Source: Limimaricola pyoseonensis (GTDB taxonomy: Bacteria > Pseudomonadota > Alphaproteobacteria > Rhodobacterales > Rhodobacteraceae). From it: a DNA stretch of 64,000 bases. Below are positions 14,413-23,540 of this stretch, piece by piece; the stretch's first letter is position 1, and every line of letters begins with the position of its first letter. The DNA lies in assembly GCF_900102015.1 (NCBI RefSeq), contig NZ_FNAT01000008.1, positions 1 through 64,000 of the forward strand. Reading direction: 5' to 3'. The notes beneath the pieces were generated by a model. It made no database searches and was not told where the DNA came from. It saw only the letters and a program-made list of their open reading frames with translations. Position numbers and translations under genes: made by a program.

Positions 14413-16695
14413 ATGAGCGACCGCAAGGAAACCCGGCAGCGCGAGGAGCTGCCGCATTACGACGCGCCCGCCGGCGGCTGGGGCTCGTTGCAGAGCGTGG
14501 CGCGGCATCTCGGGCAGGACCGGCCCGACAAGGGCGCGCTCGACACGCTGATGCGGCAGAACAAGCCCGGCGGCCACATGTGTACCTCCTGCGCCTGGGC
14601 CAAGCCGCCCAACCCGCATGTCGCCGAGTTCTGCGAGAACGGCGCCAAGGCGACGCTGTGGGACCTGACGCGCGACCGCTGCACGCCCGACTTCTTCGCC
14701 CGCCACACGGTCGAGGAGCTGAAGGGCTTTTCCGACTACGAGCTGGAGATGCAGGGCCGGCTCACCCACCCGATGCGCTACGACCCCGAGACCGACAAGT
14801 ATGTCGAGACGACATGGGACGCGGCCTTCGCCGGGATCGGCGAGCGGCTGAAGGCGCTCGATCCGAAATCGGTGGTGTTCTACGCCTCGGGGCGGGCGAG
14901 CCTCGAGACCTCCTATCTCTACGCGCTCTTCGCCCGGCTCTACGGCCACAACAACCTGCCCGACAGCTCGAATATGTGCCACGAGACCACCAGCGTCGGG
15001 CTGAAGGAAGTCACGGGCTCGCCGGTCGGCACCTGCGTGCTGTCGGATTTCGATCACTGCGACCTGATCCTGTTCTTCGGCCAGAACACCGGCACCAACT
15101 CCCCGCGTTTCCTGCACCCGCTGCGCGCCGCCAAGAAGCGCGGCTGCAGGATCGTCACCTTCAACCCGGTGCGCGAGGCGGGGCTCGTCACCTTCCGCGA
15201 CCCGCAGAACCCGGTCGAGATGCTGGCCGGGGCCGAGACGCAGATCTCGGACCGCTATTTGCAGGTCCGGCCCGGCGGCGACATCGCGGCGCTGATGGGG
15301 CTGTGCAAGCGGGTGCTCGAGATCGACGGCGAACAGGGCGGCGGCGTGCTCGACCGGACCTTCATGGCGCAGCACACCTCCGGCTGGCCGGAATTCGAGA
15401 AGATGGTGCGCGACACCCCGTGGCCCGAGATCGAGCGCGCCTCGGGGCTTTCGCAGGAGGATCTGGCCGAGGTCGGCGAGATGTATGCCGAGAGCGAGAA
15501 GGTGATCGGCATCTACGGCATGGGGCTGACGCAGCACGTGCATGGCAGCCTCAACATCGCGATGCTGGTGAACCTGCTGCTGATGCGCGGCAATATCGGC
15601 CGCGAGGGGGCGGGGATCTCGCCGGTGCGCGGCCATTCCAACGTGCAGGGGCAGCGGACGGTCGGCATCTCGGAAAAGCCGGATCTCGTGCCGCTCGACA
15701 AGCTGGAGGAGATGTTCGGCTTCACCGCGCCGCGCGACGAGGGCACCACCACGGTCGAGGCGGTGAAGGGGGTGATGGACGGCACCGTCAAAGGCTTCGT
15801 GAGCTTGGGCGGCAACTTCGCCCGCGCCATCCCCGACATCGGCCGCGCCGACCCGGCCTGGGCCGGGCTCGACATCAACGTGCAGATCGCGACCAAGCTC
15901 AACCGCTCGCACCTGCTGGTGGGCAAGGAAACCTGGCTTCTGCCCTGCCTCGTGCGCGCGGAGGAGGACATGCAGGCCACCGGGCCGCAGGCGGTGTCGA
16001 TGGAGGACAGCCTCAGCCACATCCACGGCAGCCAGGGGCGGCGCACGCCCGCCTCGAAGATGCTGCGCTCCGAGCCCTTCATCGTCGCCGGCATCGCCAA
16101 GGCGACGCTGCCCGGGAACCCCAAGGTGAAGTGGGACGACTGGGTGGCCGACTACGCGCTGGTGCGCGACCTGATCGAGGAGACCTACCCCGACAAATTC
16201 GAGAACTTCAACGCGCGGCTGTTCGAGGCGGGCGGCTTCTACAAGGGCAACCCCGCGCGCGAGCGGCAGTGGCAGACCGAGACCGGCCGCGCCATCTTCA
16301 CCGCGCCGAAGACGCTTTCGGCGCTGGGGCAGGATCCGGGGGCGGACAGCTACACGCTGGTGACGCTGCGCTCGAACGACCAGTTCAACACCACGATCTA
16401 CGGCTTCGACGACCGGCTGCGGGGTCTCAAGACCGACCGGCAGGTGGTGCTGATGAACCCCGAGATGATCGAGCGGGCGGGGCTGGCCGAGGGCCAGCGC
16501 GTGACGCTGGACTGCGCGGTGGATGACGGCCATGCCCGCACGGTCGCCGGGCTGAAGGTGATCGCCTACGACCTGCCCGACGGCTGCGTCGCGGCCTATT
16601 ACCCCGAGACCAACCCGCTGATCCCGCTGGGCTATCACGACGAGCTGTCGAAGACCCCGGCCTACAAGGGCGTGCCGGTGCGGATCAGGGGGTGA
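14413..16695 (+). CDS. FdhF/YdeP-family molybdopterin oxidoreductase
   Basis: A 760-residue protein of the molybdopterin oxidoreductase superfamily. An N-terminal Fe-S-type cysteine segment (CTSCAWAKPPNPHVAEFCENG) is followed by the molybdopterin domain (VVFYASGRASLETSYLYALFARLYG, SSNMCHETTSVGLKE, FGQNTGTNSPRFLHPLR) and the dinucleotide-binding domain (SYTLVTLRSNDQFNTTIYGFDDRL). Length and motifs match the YdeP/FdhF-like group. Members are annotated as formate-dehydrogenase-like, but substrates are mostly unknown, and YdeP is linked to acid resistance in E. coli. No beta or gamma subunit genes are adjacent. Confidence 0.9.
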   Translation: MSDRKETRQREELPHYDAPAGGWGSLQSVARHLGQDRPDKGALDTLMRQNKPGGHMCTSCAWAKPPNPHVAEFCENGAKATLWDLTRDRCTPDFFARHTVEELKGFSDYELEMQGRLTHPMRYDPETDKYVETTWDAAFAGIGERLKALDPKSVVFYASGRASLETSYLYALFARLYGHNNLPDSSNMCHETTSVGLKEVTGSPVGTCVLSDFDHCDLILFFGQNTGTNSPRFLHPLRAAKKRGCRIVTFNPVREAGLVTFRDPQNPVEMLAGAETQISDRYLQVRPGGDIAALMGLCKRVLEIDGEQGGGVLDRTFMAQHTSGWPEFEKMVRDTPWPEIERASGLSQEDLAEVGEMYAESEKVIGIYGMGLTQHVHGSLNIAMLVNLLLMRGNIGREGAGISPVRGHSNVQGQRTVGISEKPDLVPLDKLEEMFGFTAPRDEGTTTVEAVKGVMDGTVKGFVSLGGNFARAIPDIGRADPAWAGLDINVQIATKLNRSHLLVGKETWLLPCLVRAEEDMQATGPQAVSMEDSLSHIHGSQGRRTPASKMLRSEPFIVAGIAKATLPGNPKVKWDDWVADYALVRDLIEETYPDKFENFNARLFEAGGFYKGNPARERQWQTETGRAIFTAPKTLSALGQDPGADSYTLVTLRSNDQFNTTIYGFDDRLRGLKTDRQVVLMNPEMIERAGLAEGQRVTLDCAVDDGHARTVAGLKVIAYDLPDGCVAAYYPETNPLIPLGYHDELSKTPAYKGVPVRIRG

Positions 16696-16903
16696 GGGTC
16701 GGGGGCGAGGTTTTATGTCAAATGGGTTGCGCGGGGGCGCGCACGGTGCCGAGCGTCAGGCGTCCTGGAAGGGCGGACGCCCGCGCGGAGACCTGCGGGG
16801 GCGCTGTTGCCTCGGAGGTCCGCCATGCGGACTTTGCCGACTTTGAACGAGTGGCGGCTCCAGAGACGGAACAGAAACAGTTGATTTGGTCTGAGACCAG
16901 AAA

Positions 16904-17967
16904 CGTATGAGTTTTGGTCTACCGTTCAAACTTCACGTTCTCGGTCGAAAGCCATTCTGACATCTCATTAACTTGTTCCGGATTGGGGCCGCCAAACATC
17001 GTGCTTTGTATGGCGATGGTGCGGTTGAAGCCTGTCAAATGAATAGGATCAAATTCTCCCAGTATGACCGTGTCTTCCGCCATGTCCAAACGAATCACCA
17101 ATCGGGGTGAAATGGGCGTCCAAGCTTCTGCTTCGGGATCGGTTAAAGGTTGCCTTGTTCGTGCTGTCGGCAATTTTTTAGTTAGGAAGTCACAGCCTCC
17201 TGGTGGGAGTTGGAGGATCTCGATACCGCGCCGAGCGAAAATGTTGAGAGTCTTCCCAATAGGAATAGACATTCCCTTAATTTTCCCGGCTTGAAGGAGT
17301 CGCTTTCGGCTCTGGGGTGAATTAAGGGCAGCAATTTCGGCTTCTTGGTCTGGGTTCTTTATTAGAAGTGCTTTAAAAGTATCATCTAGAAATTCGGGGC
17401 CTGTATTTATGGAATCGGCTTTTCCGAAGAAATCGGGGGAAGGTTGGCGTTTCCATGCTGTTTAAAAAAAAGGTCAAGGTTCGCCTTTTCTGAAGCGCTG
17501 AATGTGGGTGCCCTACCCTGCTCAACCGCACCCTCGATGGCGTCTATGAGTTTGGCAGCCGTCGCTTCAATTCCGATCATCTCCTTCTCGAACGAAGTGT
17601 CCGTCTCGCCACGCTCATTTTCGACAGTGTAGAGGTGCGTCTCTCCGAACGTGTTGTTTGGGACCTGCTGCAGGAGTTTGCCTGCCGCTTGTTCCATACA
17701 GACAGCTTGCCATTCAAGTCAGTGAACTGCTCCAGTTGCATCTTCGGAGGGAAATGTTGAAACTTCTCGACTTGCAATTATCCGCCTTGATTTTTCCTCA
17801 GCTTAACAGTATGGGTGAATGGCAGCCATTTGAAAATCACTCCCGGAGCGGCGTACGTCCGAGTGTCTAGGACGACCTTCATTTTTCGTTGGGTCACAAA
17901 ATCTTGGACAAAACAGGTCGGTCGAAAACGGTCGCTTCCCCTGCGACATAAGCGTATGAGTTCTGGT
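16904..17967 (+). repeat. Imperfect direct repeat flanking the DUF4238-like remnant
   Basis: CGTATGAGTTTTGGT (16904-16918) and CGTATGAGTTCTGGT (17953-17967) match at 14 of 15 positions and bracket the decayed gene 1.05 kb apart. They could be remnants of an insertion boundary, or chance. Confidence 0.4.
16919..17777 (-). pseudogene. Decayed DUF4238-like gene with at least two frameshifts
   Basis: Three minus-strand pieces in different frames read as one protein. The first (from about 17777) begins FQHFPPKMQLEQFTDLNGKL and stops being sensible near 17690. The second (17407-17697) has LYTVENERGETDTSFEKEM and ends at a stop. The third (about 17410 to 16919) has LDDTFKALLIKN, an IEILQLPPGGCDFL segment and ISPRLVIRLDMAED. 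This order resembles DUF4238 proteins, where a conserved nuclease-like C-terminal half contains FxxxDxP and PLSPR motifs; here the first of these is changed to FLTKKLPT. The DNA is clearly less GC-rich than its neighbours. Frameshifts are inferred from reading-frame continuity; assembly error is an alternative. Confidence 0.5.
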
Positions 17968-18006
17968 GGCTCCGTGAGGCCAAAAGCTAACCCTTAAATG
18001 CCGCCG

Positions 18007-19116
18007 TCAGTTGGCCAATGCGCTACTGCAAACTGGAACATCTGATAGCCAAGAAAGTTGCACCAGGCTATTACGGGTTTCAACATAGTCTCTTAGGAGC
18101 CCAATGGACGAAGGGCCTGGGTGCTGGATTAAGTTAATAGTCATGAATCTTGCCTGCCAGTTCGGATAACCTGGCACGGTATCCAAAAACCGCAGACACC
18201 GCGCCTCACGCGACTTGCCTTTCATTCCAACGATAAACGTCAGCATCGAGAGCTCGGCAGCGGCGAGACAAGCATTCTCTTCGGCTGGGACCAGCCGCCT
18301 ATCAAAACACGCGCGTCGGAGGACACTTCCAGTAAACGCGTCAGCGCGAAGCTCCTCCCGGCGCTCCTCGTGAAGATCGTCGATCAGCTCGTCCAGACCA
18401 GAAGCCATAGTCGTTTCCGTGGAACTGATCGAGTAACTGGTGGAATGTCCCACCTCGTGGAGAAGAATTAGCGTGAGCATGGCAGCTAGCGTGACGGTTT
18501 CGCCATCTGTGAGAGCTTCGGGCAGACGACCTTCCTTGATCGCAGCCTCCAGCTCGCCCGGAAAACCAGCGAACCTCGTGAGTAGAATATATCTGTCCCA
18601 GTCTGCACCAAAGACTAGCTCAAACATTCTTAGATCATGCTCAATTAGCACAATACACCGACACTCTTTTCTGGTCTTTCCAACCTCCCAGCGGGTTAAC
18701 TCGTTTAGTGTACGCATCGCAAGATTCACTGTTTCTTCAGGATAAAGCTGGTCTATACAATCGTCCAGCTCCCCGCAATCGAACGCCCCATCGTCAATAC
18801 CAGATTGGTCAGCCTGCATCGCTGATAGGACTTCGGCAGTTCGGTTTCTCTGAGCTGCTCTGGCCGCCGGACTTGCTGGCGATTGCATAAGGTAAACAAC
18901 AATTTCGTTTGCGTCAGACGCCCGGCTGTCTCGCGACCAAGAAGTCGTGACCTTGTAGGGTTCGTTGGAAACGCTGAGCAGACGGTTCGCGAGAGTGATC
19001 GCCTCTTCGACTACAGGACGCAACATGACCGCTTCCGTGAGCTGCGTCGCCTCGGGTGGCAGTTCGGGTGCGCAATTTGCGAACCACGTCGCAAGGACAG
19101 CGCACAGCATACTCAA
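18007..19116 (-). CDS. Putative secreted zinc metalloprotease (HEVGH) of unknown family
   Basis: A 369-residue protein with a hydrophobic N-terminus (LCAVLATWFANCAP) that may be a signal or anchor. The sequence LILLHEVGHSTSY places HEVGH at about residues 220-224, and the downstream REELRADAF supplies a Glu near 255 in an E-x-x-A-D setting, the arrangement of gluzincins such as M48 peptidases. Four cysteines cluster at residues ~114-154. Nothing else is recognisable. It overlaps the upstream membrane-protein gene by 3 bases (TTG start over a TGA stop; ATG 19110 is an alternative), so the two form an operon. The pair lies in the AT-richer island with codon use unlike its neighbours, pointing to transfer. 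The metal site is seen; protease activity is inferred. Confidence 0.7.
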   Translation of the reverse strand: MSMLCAVLATWFANCAPELPPEATQLTEAVMLRPVVEEAITLANRLLSVSNEPYKVTTSWSRDSRASDANEIVVYLMQSPASPAARAAQRNRTAEVLSAMQADQSGIDDGAFDCGELDDCIDQLYPEETVNLAMRTLNELTRWEVGKTRKECRCIVLIEHDLRMFELVFGADWDRYILLTRFAGFPGELEAAIKEGRLPEALTDGETVTLAAMLTLILLHEVGHSTSYSISSTETTMASGLDELIDDLHEERREELRADAFTGSVLRRACFDRRLVPAEENACLAAAELSMLTFIVGMKGKSREARCLRFLDTVPGYPNWQARFMTINLIQHPGPSSIGLLRDYVETRNSLVQLSWLSDVPVCSSALAN

Positions 19117-19643
19117 GGTCCATGCTCCGCCAGAGTAACCTCGAGCGCGGCTAGGACGTGGCGCTCCGATGTTGGGTCCGCTGCAATTTCCGCCGGCACC
19201 TCGACGAGAGCGGCCTTAAGTGCCTCAATCCCGCCATTAAGAGGATCGACTAGTGCATTAGCAGTTAGATCACTTCCAGCGCTGGCCAGTGTCGCAAGTG
19301 CAGTGAGGGCACCGATGCTTGTGATTTTCTTGTTTAGGAACTCCTCTCGATCCGTACGGCTCTCGCGACGACGTCTGCCGGCGATGATCGTGGCCGCCGC
19401 AGTCAGACCCAGAGCGAGAAGCCCCGCCGCAAGGCTCACCCGTTTCCAAACGTTCTGACGTTTGACAAGCGCCAGTGCTTGCTCCTTGGTTCTATCCAGC
19501 AGAACCTGTGCCTCATTCGATAGTGAAACGCCCCCAAACCCCTCCATCTCAAGGGGCGGAGATGTGAGTTCAATAGATGGAATATGAATAAAACCGATGT
19601 ACAGGAAAGCTGCAATACCAATGACAATGAATAGCCGTCTCAT
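19113..19643 (-). CDS. Two-helix membrane protein paired with the HEVGH protein
   Basis: A 176-residue protein. A first membrane segment is at residues ~5-20 (IVIGIAAFLYIGFIHI) and a second at ~70-88 (SLAAGLLALGLTAAATIIAG), followed by the basic RRRRESRTDRE. About 50 residues lie between the helices and would be periplasmic if both ends are cytoplasmic. The C-terminal third is Ala/Leu-rich and acidic. I do not recognise the family. Its stop codon overlaps the start of the metalloprotease-like gene, so the two products probably act together in the membrane or periplasm. Confidence 0.65.
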   Translation of the reverse strand: MRRLFIVIGIAAFLYIGFIHIPSIELTSPPLEMEGFGGVSLSNEAQVLLDRTKEQALALVKRQNVWKRVSLAAGLLALGLTAAATIIAGRRRRESRTDREEFLNKKITSIGALTALATLASAGSDLTANALVDPLNGGIEALKAALVEVPAEIAADPTSERHVLAALEVTLAEHGP

Positions 19644-20040
19644 AGCAGCCTTCGAGAATATTTTGTTTTTGTCCTAGAGAATAACGTTGCCACCTAAGCG
19701 CGGGAATATCAATCAACCTTTCCGCTATCTTGACGCTTCGCGGTTACCCTGAGGTGGTACCGGCATTCAAGGACCCGCCAAGACGGGTGATTTTTGTCCC
19801 TCTCTGCGGCTCCGATTCGCATCATCACCTTAGCGCGGACACGACCTTCGGGGTTGTAGGACGATTGTGGCTCACTGGTGCGAGCGGCCATTCGCTGCGG
19901 CCCGTCGAAAGCGTAAGTTGGGCTCGATCCGGACATCGCTCCCGGAAAGCCCGCCCATGCGGCAACCTGCGGTCAACGACACCCAGCAAGAGGCCCCAAG
20001 CCCGGACCGGGCGGCCCCCGTCGGGGGCCACCCACTCCTG
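19644..20040. other. Gene-poor spacer at the right edge of the low-GC island
   Basis: About 400 bases in which no open frame has convincing coding character or a ribosome site. Base composition changes here from AT-richer (TATTTTGTTTTTGTCC near 19660) back to the GC-rich background at about 19.75 kb. Nothing else was identified. Confidence 0.5.
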
Positions 20041-20313
20041 TCAATCGCGCTCGACCAGCTTGTTGAAGCGGCTGGCCGAGCCGTCGGCGGCGCGGTCCTG
20101 GTGCAGGAAGGCGAGGTCGCTCTCCTCGAAGATCTCGAACCAGTCCTCCCACGAGATCCGCTCCAGCCCGTCGGCGGGCGGTTCGAAGTCGATCCTGAGG
20201 ATGCCGCCCTCGCCGTGATCGGCGGTGGTGGCGACGCGCGCCGGGTGGCCGCCGCGCGCCTCGCACCAGTGCCGGATCTCGTCGTGGTCGATGGTGGTCT
20301 TGCCGTCGCTCAT
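20041..20313 (-). CDS. Conserved small acidic protein
   Basis: A 90-residue protein (IRHWCEARGGHPARVATT, GILRIDFEP, ISWEDWFEIFEESDLAFLHQD, SRFNKLVER). It resembles a widespread family of small soluble proteins that databases sometimes mislabel as glucan-branching enzyme; its real function is unknown. The ATG at 20313 begins the conserved part; longer in-frame readings upstream show no coding character. It lies divergent to purU. Confidence 0.78.
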   Translation of the reverse strand: MSDGKTTIDHDEIRHWCEARGGHPARVATTADHGEGGILRIDFEPPADGLERISWEDWFEIFEESDLAFLHQDRAADGSASRFNKLVERD

Positions 20314-20479
20314 GGCCTGTCTCCTATCGGAAAGTTCCGTCGCCCAACGCGACCGCGCGGCCGCGGTTTCCGGCGCCCCATGTCGCCAAATCGCGCAAAT
20401 GCGCCGCGCCGGTGCTGGCGGCCGGGGCCGCGCCGGTCCAGAACCGGGGCGACAGATGACCCCGGGGGACGACACGCCG

Positions 20480-21337
20480 ATGACCACCCATATCCTGACG
20501 CTGACCTGCCGCAACCGCCCCGGCATCGTCGCCGCCGTCGCCACCGCGCTGGCCGACTGCGCCGGCGACATCACCGAGGCGCGGCAGTTCGACGATCCGC
20601 TGACCGGCACCTTCTTCATGCGCGTGGCCTTCCGCCTGCCGCAGGAGACCGGCGGTGACGGCAGGTTCCGCGCCAAGATGGACGGGATCGGCACCGCCTT
20701 CGGCATGGAGTGGCATCTGGCGCCGCAGGACCACCGGCCGAAGGTGCTGATCCTGGTGTCGAAGTTCGACCACTGCCTCGCCGACCTGCTCTACCGCTGG
20801 CGCATCGGCGAGATGCCGATGGATCTCGTGGCCGTCGCGGGCAACCACCCGCAGGAGGTGCTCAGCGTCAACCTGCCGGCGGGCGTGCCCTATCACCACC
20901 TGCCGATCACCCGCGAGACCAAGCCGCAGCAGGAGGCCGAGATCCGGGCGCTGGTCGAGGAGACGGGGGCCGAGCTGGTGGTGCTGGCGCGCTACATGCA
21001 GATCCTCAGCGACGAGATGTCGGCGTGGCTGTCGGGGCGCTGCATCAACATCCACCATTCCTTCCTGCCGGGCTTCAAGGGCGCCAAGCCCTACCACCAG
21101 GCGCATGCGCGCGGCGTGAAGATGATCGGCGCGACCGCGCATTACGTGACCGAGGATCTCGACGAGGGGCCGATCATCTCACAGGACGTCGAGCACGTGA
21201 CCCATGCCGACACGCCCGACGATCTCGTGGCCAAGGGCCGCGACATCGAGCGGCGCGTGCTGGCCCGCGCGGTGGCGCTGCATCTCGACCGGCGGGTGCT
21301 TCTGAACGACGGGCGGACGGTCGTCTTCCCGAAGTGA
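20480..21337 (+). CDS. purU: Formyltetrahydrofolate deformylase
   Basis: A 285-residue PurU. An N-terminal ACT domain (LTLTCRNRPGIVAAVATALA, residues 1-80) is followed by a formyltransferase-like catalytic domain (KVLILVSKFDHCLADLLYRW, LARYMQILSDEMS, INIHHSFLPGFKGAKPYHQA, VTEDLDEGPIISQD). The Asn and His of INIHHSFLP and the Asp of the last segment form the active site. The enzyme hydrolyses 10-formyl-tetrahydrofolate to formate and tetrahydrofolate, balancing one-carbon units. The stop codon abuts that of the convergent AI-2E-family gene. Confidence 0.96.
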   Translation: MTTHILTLTCRNRPGIVAAVATALADCAGDITEARQFDDPLTGTFFMRVAFRLPQETGGDGRFRAKMDGIGTAFGMEWHLAPQDHRPKVLILVSKFDHCLADLLYRWRIGEMPMDLVAVAGNHPQEVLSVNLPAGVPYHHLPITRETKPQQEAEIRALVEETGAELVVLARYMQILSDEMSAWLSGRCINIHHSFLPGFKGAKPYHQAHARGVKMIGATAHYVTEDLDEGPIISQDVEHVTHADTPDDLVAKGRDIERRVLARAVALHLDRRVLLNDGRTVVFPK

Positions 21338-22606
21338 TCACTCGCGCGCCCCGGCCTCGCCCGGGGCGCCGAGCCGGGCGTCGACGCCCTCGTAATCGGT
21401 CTCGCCCGACAGGAAGAGCGCGATCCAGCGCAGGGCGGGGACATGCGCGCAGGCGACCATCACCACCATGGTGATCGGCACCGCCAGCACCGCGCCCGCG
21501 ACGCCCCAGACCCAGCCCCAGAACAGCAGCGCCGACAGGATCACCAGCGCCGAGATCGACAGCTGCCGCCCCTGCACGCGCGGGTCGACGAAGTTGCCCA
21601 TCACCTGCTCGATCACCAGCAAGCCCGCGCCGATCGCCATCGCGGTCCAGGGGTCGCGGGTGGCGAAGGCGTAGATCACCGGCAGGATGCCCGAGATCAG
21701 CGAGCCGATCGAGGGCACGAAGTTCAGCACGAAGGTCAGGAGCGCCCAGACCAGCAGCAGGTCGACCCCGAAGAGCCACAGCCAGCCGGTGTAGAGCAGC
21801 GCCGTCGCCACGCCCAGCACGAAGCGCACCGCGAGGTAGCGCCGCAGCTTGCTGGCCACCAGCGCGACCGAGCCCGTGACCTCGGCGCGCCGCTCGGGCC
21901 GGGTGGCGGCGGCGAGCTTGGCGTGCCAGCGCGGCGCCTCGATCAGCATCAAAAGCGTCAGGAAGAACACCAGCACCAGCGCCAGCATGATGCCCGAGGT
22001 GGTCGAGAGCACCGTGGTGGCAAGGCCCGAGGCGCGCTGCACCAGCGTGCCGCCCAAGCCGCCGCCGCCCGCCATCTCGCGGATCTGCTCGACGAGGCCT
22101 GTGGCCGTGCCGCTGCCCCCGCCGCCGTCGGGGCCGGTGCCGGGCGCGGGCGCCCGCTCGGGGTTGAGGCCGGCGCCCGGCGTCGCCTCGATCGCGCTCT
22201 CGAAGGCCGCGCCGGCGGCGATGTCGGCGGCGCCGGAAGCGCCCGAGGCACCGGAGGCGTCCTCGCCCGAAAGCTGCTCCATCGCCTGCTGCGCCTCATG
22301 CGCGGGAAAGCGGTCGAGGAACTGCTGCGCGGCGAGCCAGAGCACGCCGAGGAAGGCCAGCAGCGCGGCGGCGAGCGCCAGCATCGCCGCGACGTGGCCG
22401 ACCCAGCGCCGCCCGCCCGCCAGCCGCGCCGCGCCGCCGTCGAGCGGGGCCAGGAGCAGCGCGAGGAAGGTGGCGAAGACGATCGGCAGGAAGACCGACT
22501 GCATCGCGTGCAGCGCCCAGCCCGCCAGCACCACCGCGATCAGCGCCAGAAGCCCCAGCGCCGGGTGGGCGATCTTGCGCGGCATGTCGTCGTCGCGGCC
22601 CGCCAT
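21338..22606 (-). CDS. AI-2E transporter family (PerM-like) membrane protein
   Basis: A 422-residue multi-pass membrane protein. Helices occur at residues ~15-60 and ~75-95. A long low-complexity extracytoplasmic loop (Gly/Ala/Ser/Pro-rich, ~120-190) follows. The conserved C-terminal block includes FGVDLLLVWALLTFVLNFVPSIGSLISGILP and FVDPRVQGRQLSISALVILSALLFWGWVWGVAGAVLAVP, which is diagnostic for the family. Members are permeases of varied or unknown substrates; true AI-2 export is shown for few. It starts 7 bases after the SDR stop, so the two are probably co-transcribed. Confidence 0.9.
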   Translation of the reverse strand: MAGRDDDMPRKIAHPALGLLALIAVVLAGWALHAMQSVFLPIVFATFLALLLAPLDGGAARLAGGRRWVGHVAAMLALAAALLAFLGVLWLAAQQFLDRFPAHEAQQAMEQLSGEDASGASGASGAADIAAGAAFESAIEATPGAGLNPERAPAPGTGPDGGGGSGTATGLVEQIREMAGGGGLGGTLVQRASGLATTVLSTTSGIMLALVLVFFLTLLMLIEAPRWHAKLAAATRPERRAEVTGSVALVASKLRRYLAVRFVLGVATALLYTGWLWLFGVDLLLVWALLTFVLNFVPSIGSLISGILPVIYAFATRDPWTAMAIGAGLLVIEQVMGNFVDPRVQGRQLSISALVILSALLFWGWVWGVAGAVLAVPITMVVMVACAHVPALRWIALFLSGETDYEGVDARLGAPGEAGARE

Positions 22607-22613
22607 GCCGGGC

Positions 22614-23393
22614 TCAGGCCCCCTGGCCCACGTTCAGCGACAGCCCGCCATCGATGACGAAGCTCTGGCCGGTGACGTAGTCGGCCTCGGGCGAGGCGAG
22701 GTAGACCGCCATGTGCGCGACCTCCTCGGGGCGGCCGGCGCGCTTCCACGGGATGTTGCGGGTCTGGCGCTCGAGCTGTTTGGGGTTGTCCATCGCCTCC
22801 TGGTTCATCTTGGTCAGGATCATGCCGGGCGCGATGTTGTTGACCGCGATCCGGTCGGGGGCGAGCTCGAGGCAGAGCGTGCGGGTCAGCATCTTCAGCC
22901 CGCCCTTGGCCGCGTCATAGGCGGCCGAGGCGGGGCGGGCGATCTCCTCGTGCACCGAGGAGATGTTGACGATCCGGCCGCCGCCGCCGGCGGCGCGGCG
23001 GGCGCGGATGAAGGCGCGGCAGCACAGGAAGGGGCCGAAGAGGTCGGTCTTCAGCATCTTGTCCCACGTGGCGTCGTCCATCTCCGCCAGTTCGACGCCC
23101 GGTGCGTCGAGCCCGGCCGAGTTCACGAGGATCTCGGGCGCGCCGAAGGTGTCGGCGCAGGTCGCGAACAGGCGCTCGACGTCGTCGGGCTGGGTGTGGT
23201 CGCATTTCACGATCACCGCGGCGCGGCCGGCCGCGCGCACCGCGTCGCGGGTCTCCTCCGCGCCCTCGGTGTTGGAATGGTAGCCCAGCACGCAATCGGC
23301 GCCCTCGCGCGCGAAGGCCATGGCGATCGCCTGACCGATGCCGGATTCCGAGCCGGTGAGGATCGCCACCTTGTCCTTCAGCCTGTCGCCCAT
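22614..23393 (-). CDS. Short-chain dehydrogenase/reductase (glucose 1-dehydrogenase-like)
   Basis: A 259-residue classical SDR. TGSESGIG for cofactor binding is near residue 14, NSAG (in place of NNAG) near 90, the catalytic Ser in NISSVHEE, and YDAAK for the Tyr/Lys pair. The segment following it (TLCLELAPDRIAVNNIAPGMILT) and the C-terminal YVTGQSFVIDGGLSLNVGQG are typical of glucose 1-dehydrogenase-type enzymes. The actual substrate cannot be read from sequence. It is followed closely by the AI-2E-family gene. Confidence 0.92.
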   Translation of the reverse strand: MGDRLKDKVAILTGSESGIGQAIAMAFAREGADCVLGYHSNTEGAEETRDAVRAAGRAAVIVKCDHTQPDDVERLFATCADTFGAPEILVNSAGLDAPGVELAEMDDATWDKMLKTDLFGPFLCCRAFIRARRAAGGGGRIVNISSVHEEIARPASAAYDAAKGGLKMLTRTLCLELAPDRIAVNNIAPGMILTKMNQEAMDNPKQLERQTRNIPWKRAGRPEEVAHMAVYLASPEADYVTGQSFVIDGGLSLNVGQGA

Positions 23394-23489
23394 GCGCGCC
23401 TCCGCTTGCCGCCGCGGGCCGCCTTCGGCCCTTCCGTCGCGGGGCCAACGGCAAGCCGGGGCGCGCGGTTCCTCGCGCGTCCGGCCATG

Positions 23490-23533
23490 CGTTCGGAGGG
23501 GCGCTCAGGCGTACGTTCGGACGTGCGCTCGGC
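23490..23533. repeat. Imperfect 20-bp tandem repeat in the manC-SDR spacer
   Basis: Two copies begin CGTTCGGA and contain GCGCTC (23490-23509 and 23514-23533), sharing about 15 of 20 positions. They lie just after the manC stop. No function is evident. Confidence 0.4.
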
Positions 23534-23540
23534 CGGGCGG

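Noticed and set aside
13930-16638. A 902-residue minus-strand frame opposite the molybdoenzyme
   Set aside because: Shadow of a strongly conserved plus-strand gene; the sequence is His/Arg/Gly-rich without domains.
16692-16910. A 72-residue plus-strand frame after the molybdoenzyme gene
   Set aside because: No ribosome site and no recognisable sequence; it overlaps the edge of the low-GC island.
19709-19936. A 75-residue minus-strand frame beyond the low-GC island
   Set aside because: No ribosome site, no recognisable domain and composition at the switch from low to high GC; treated as non-coding.
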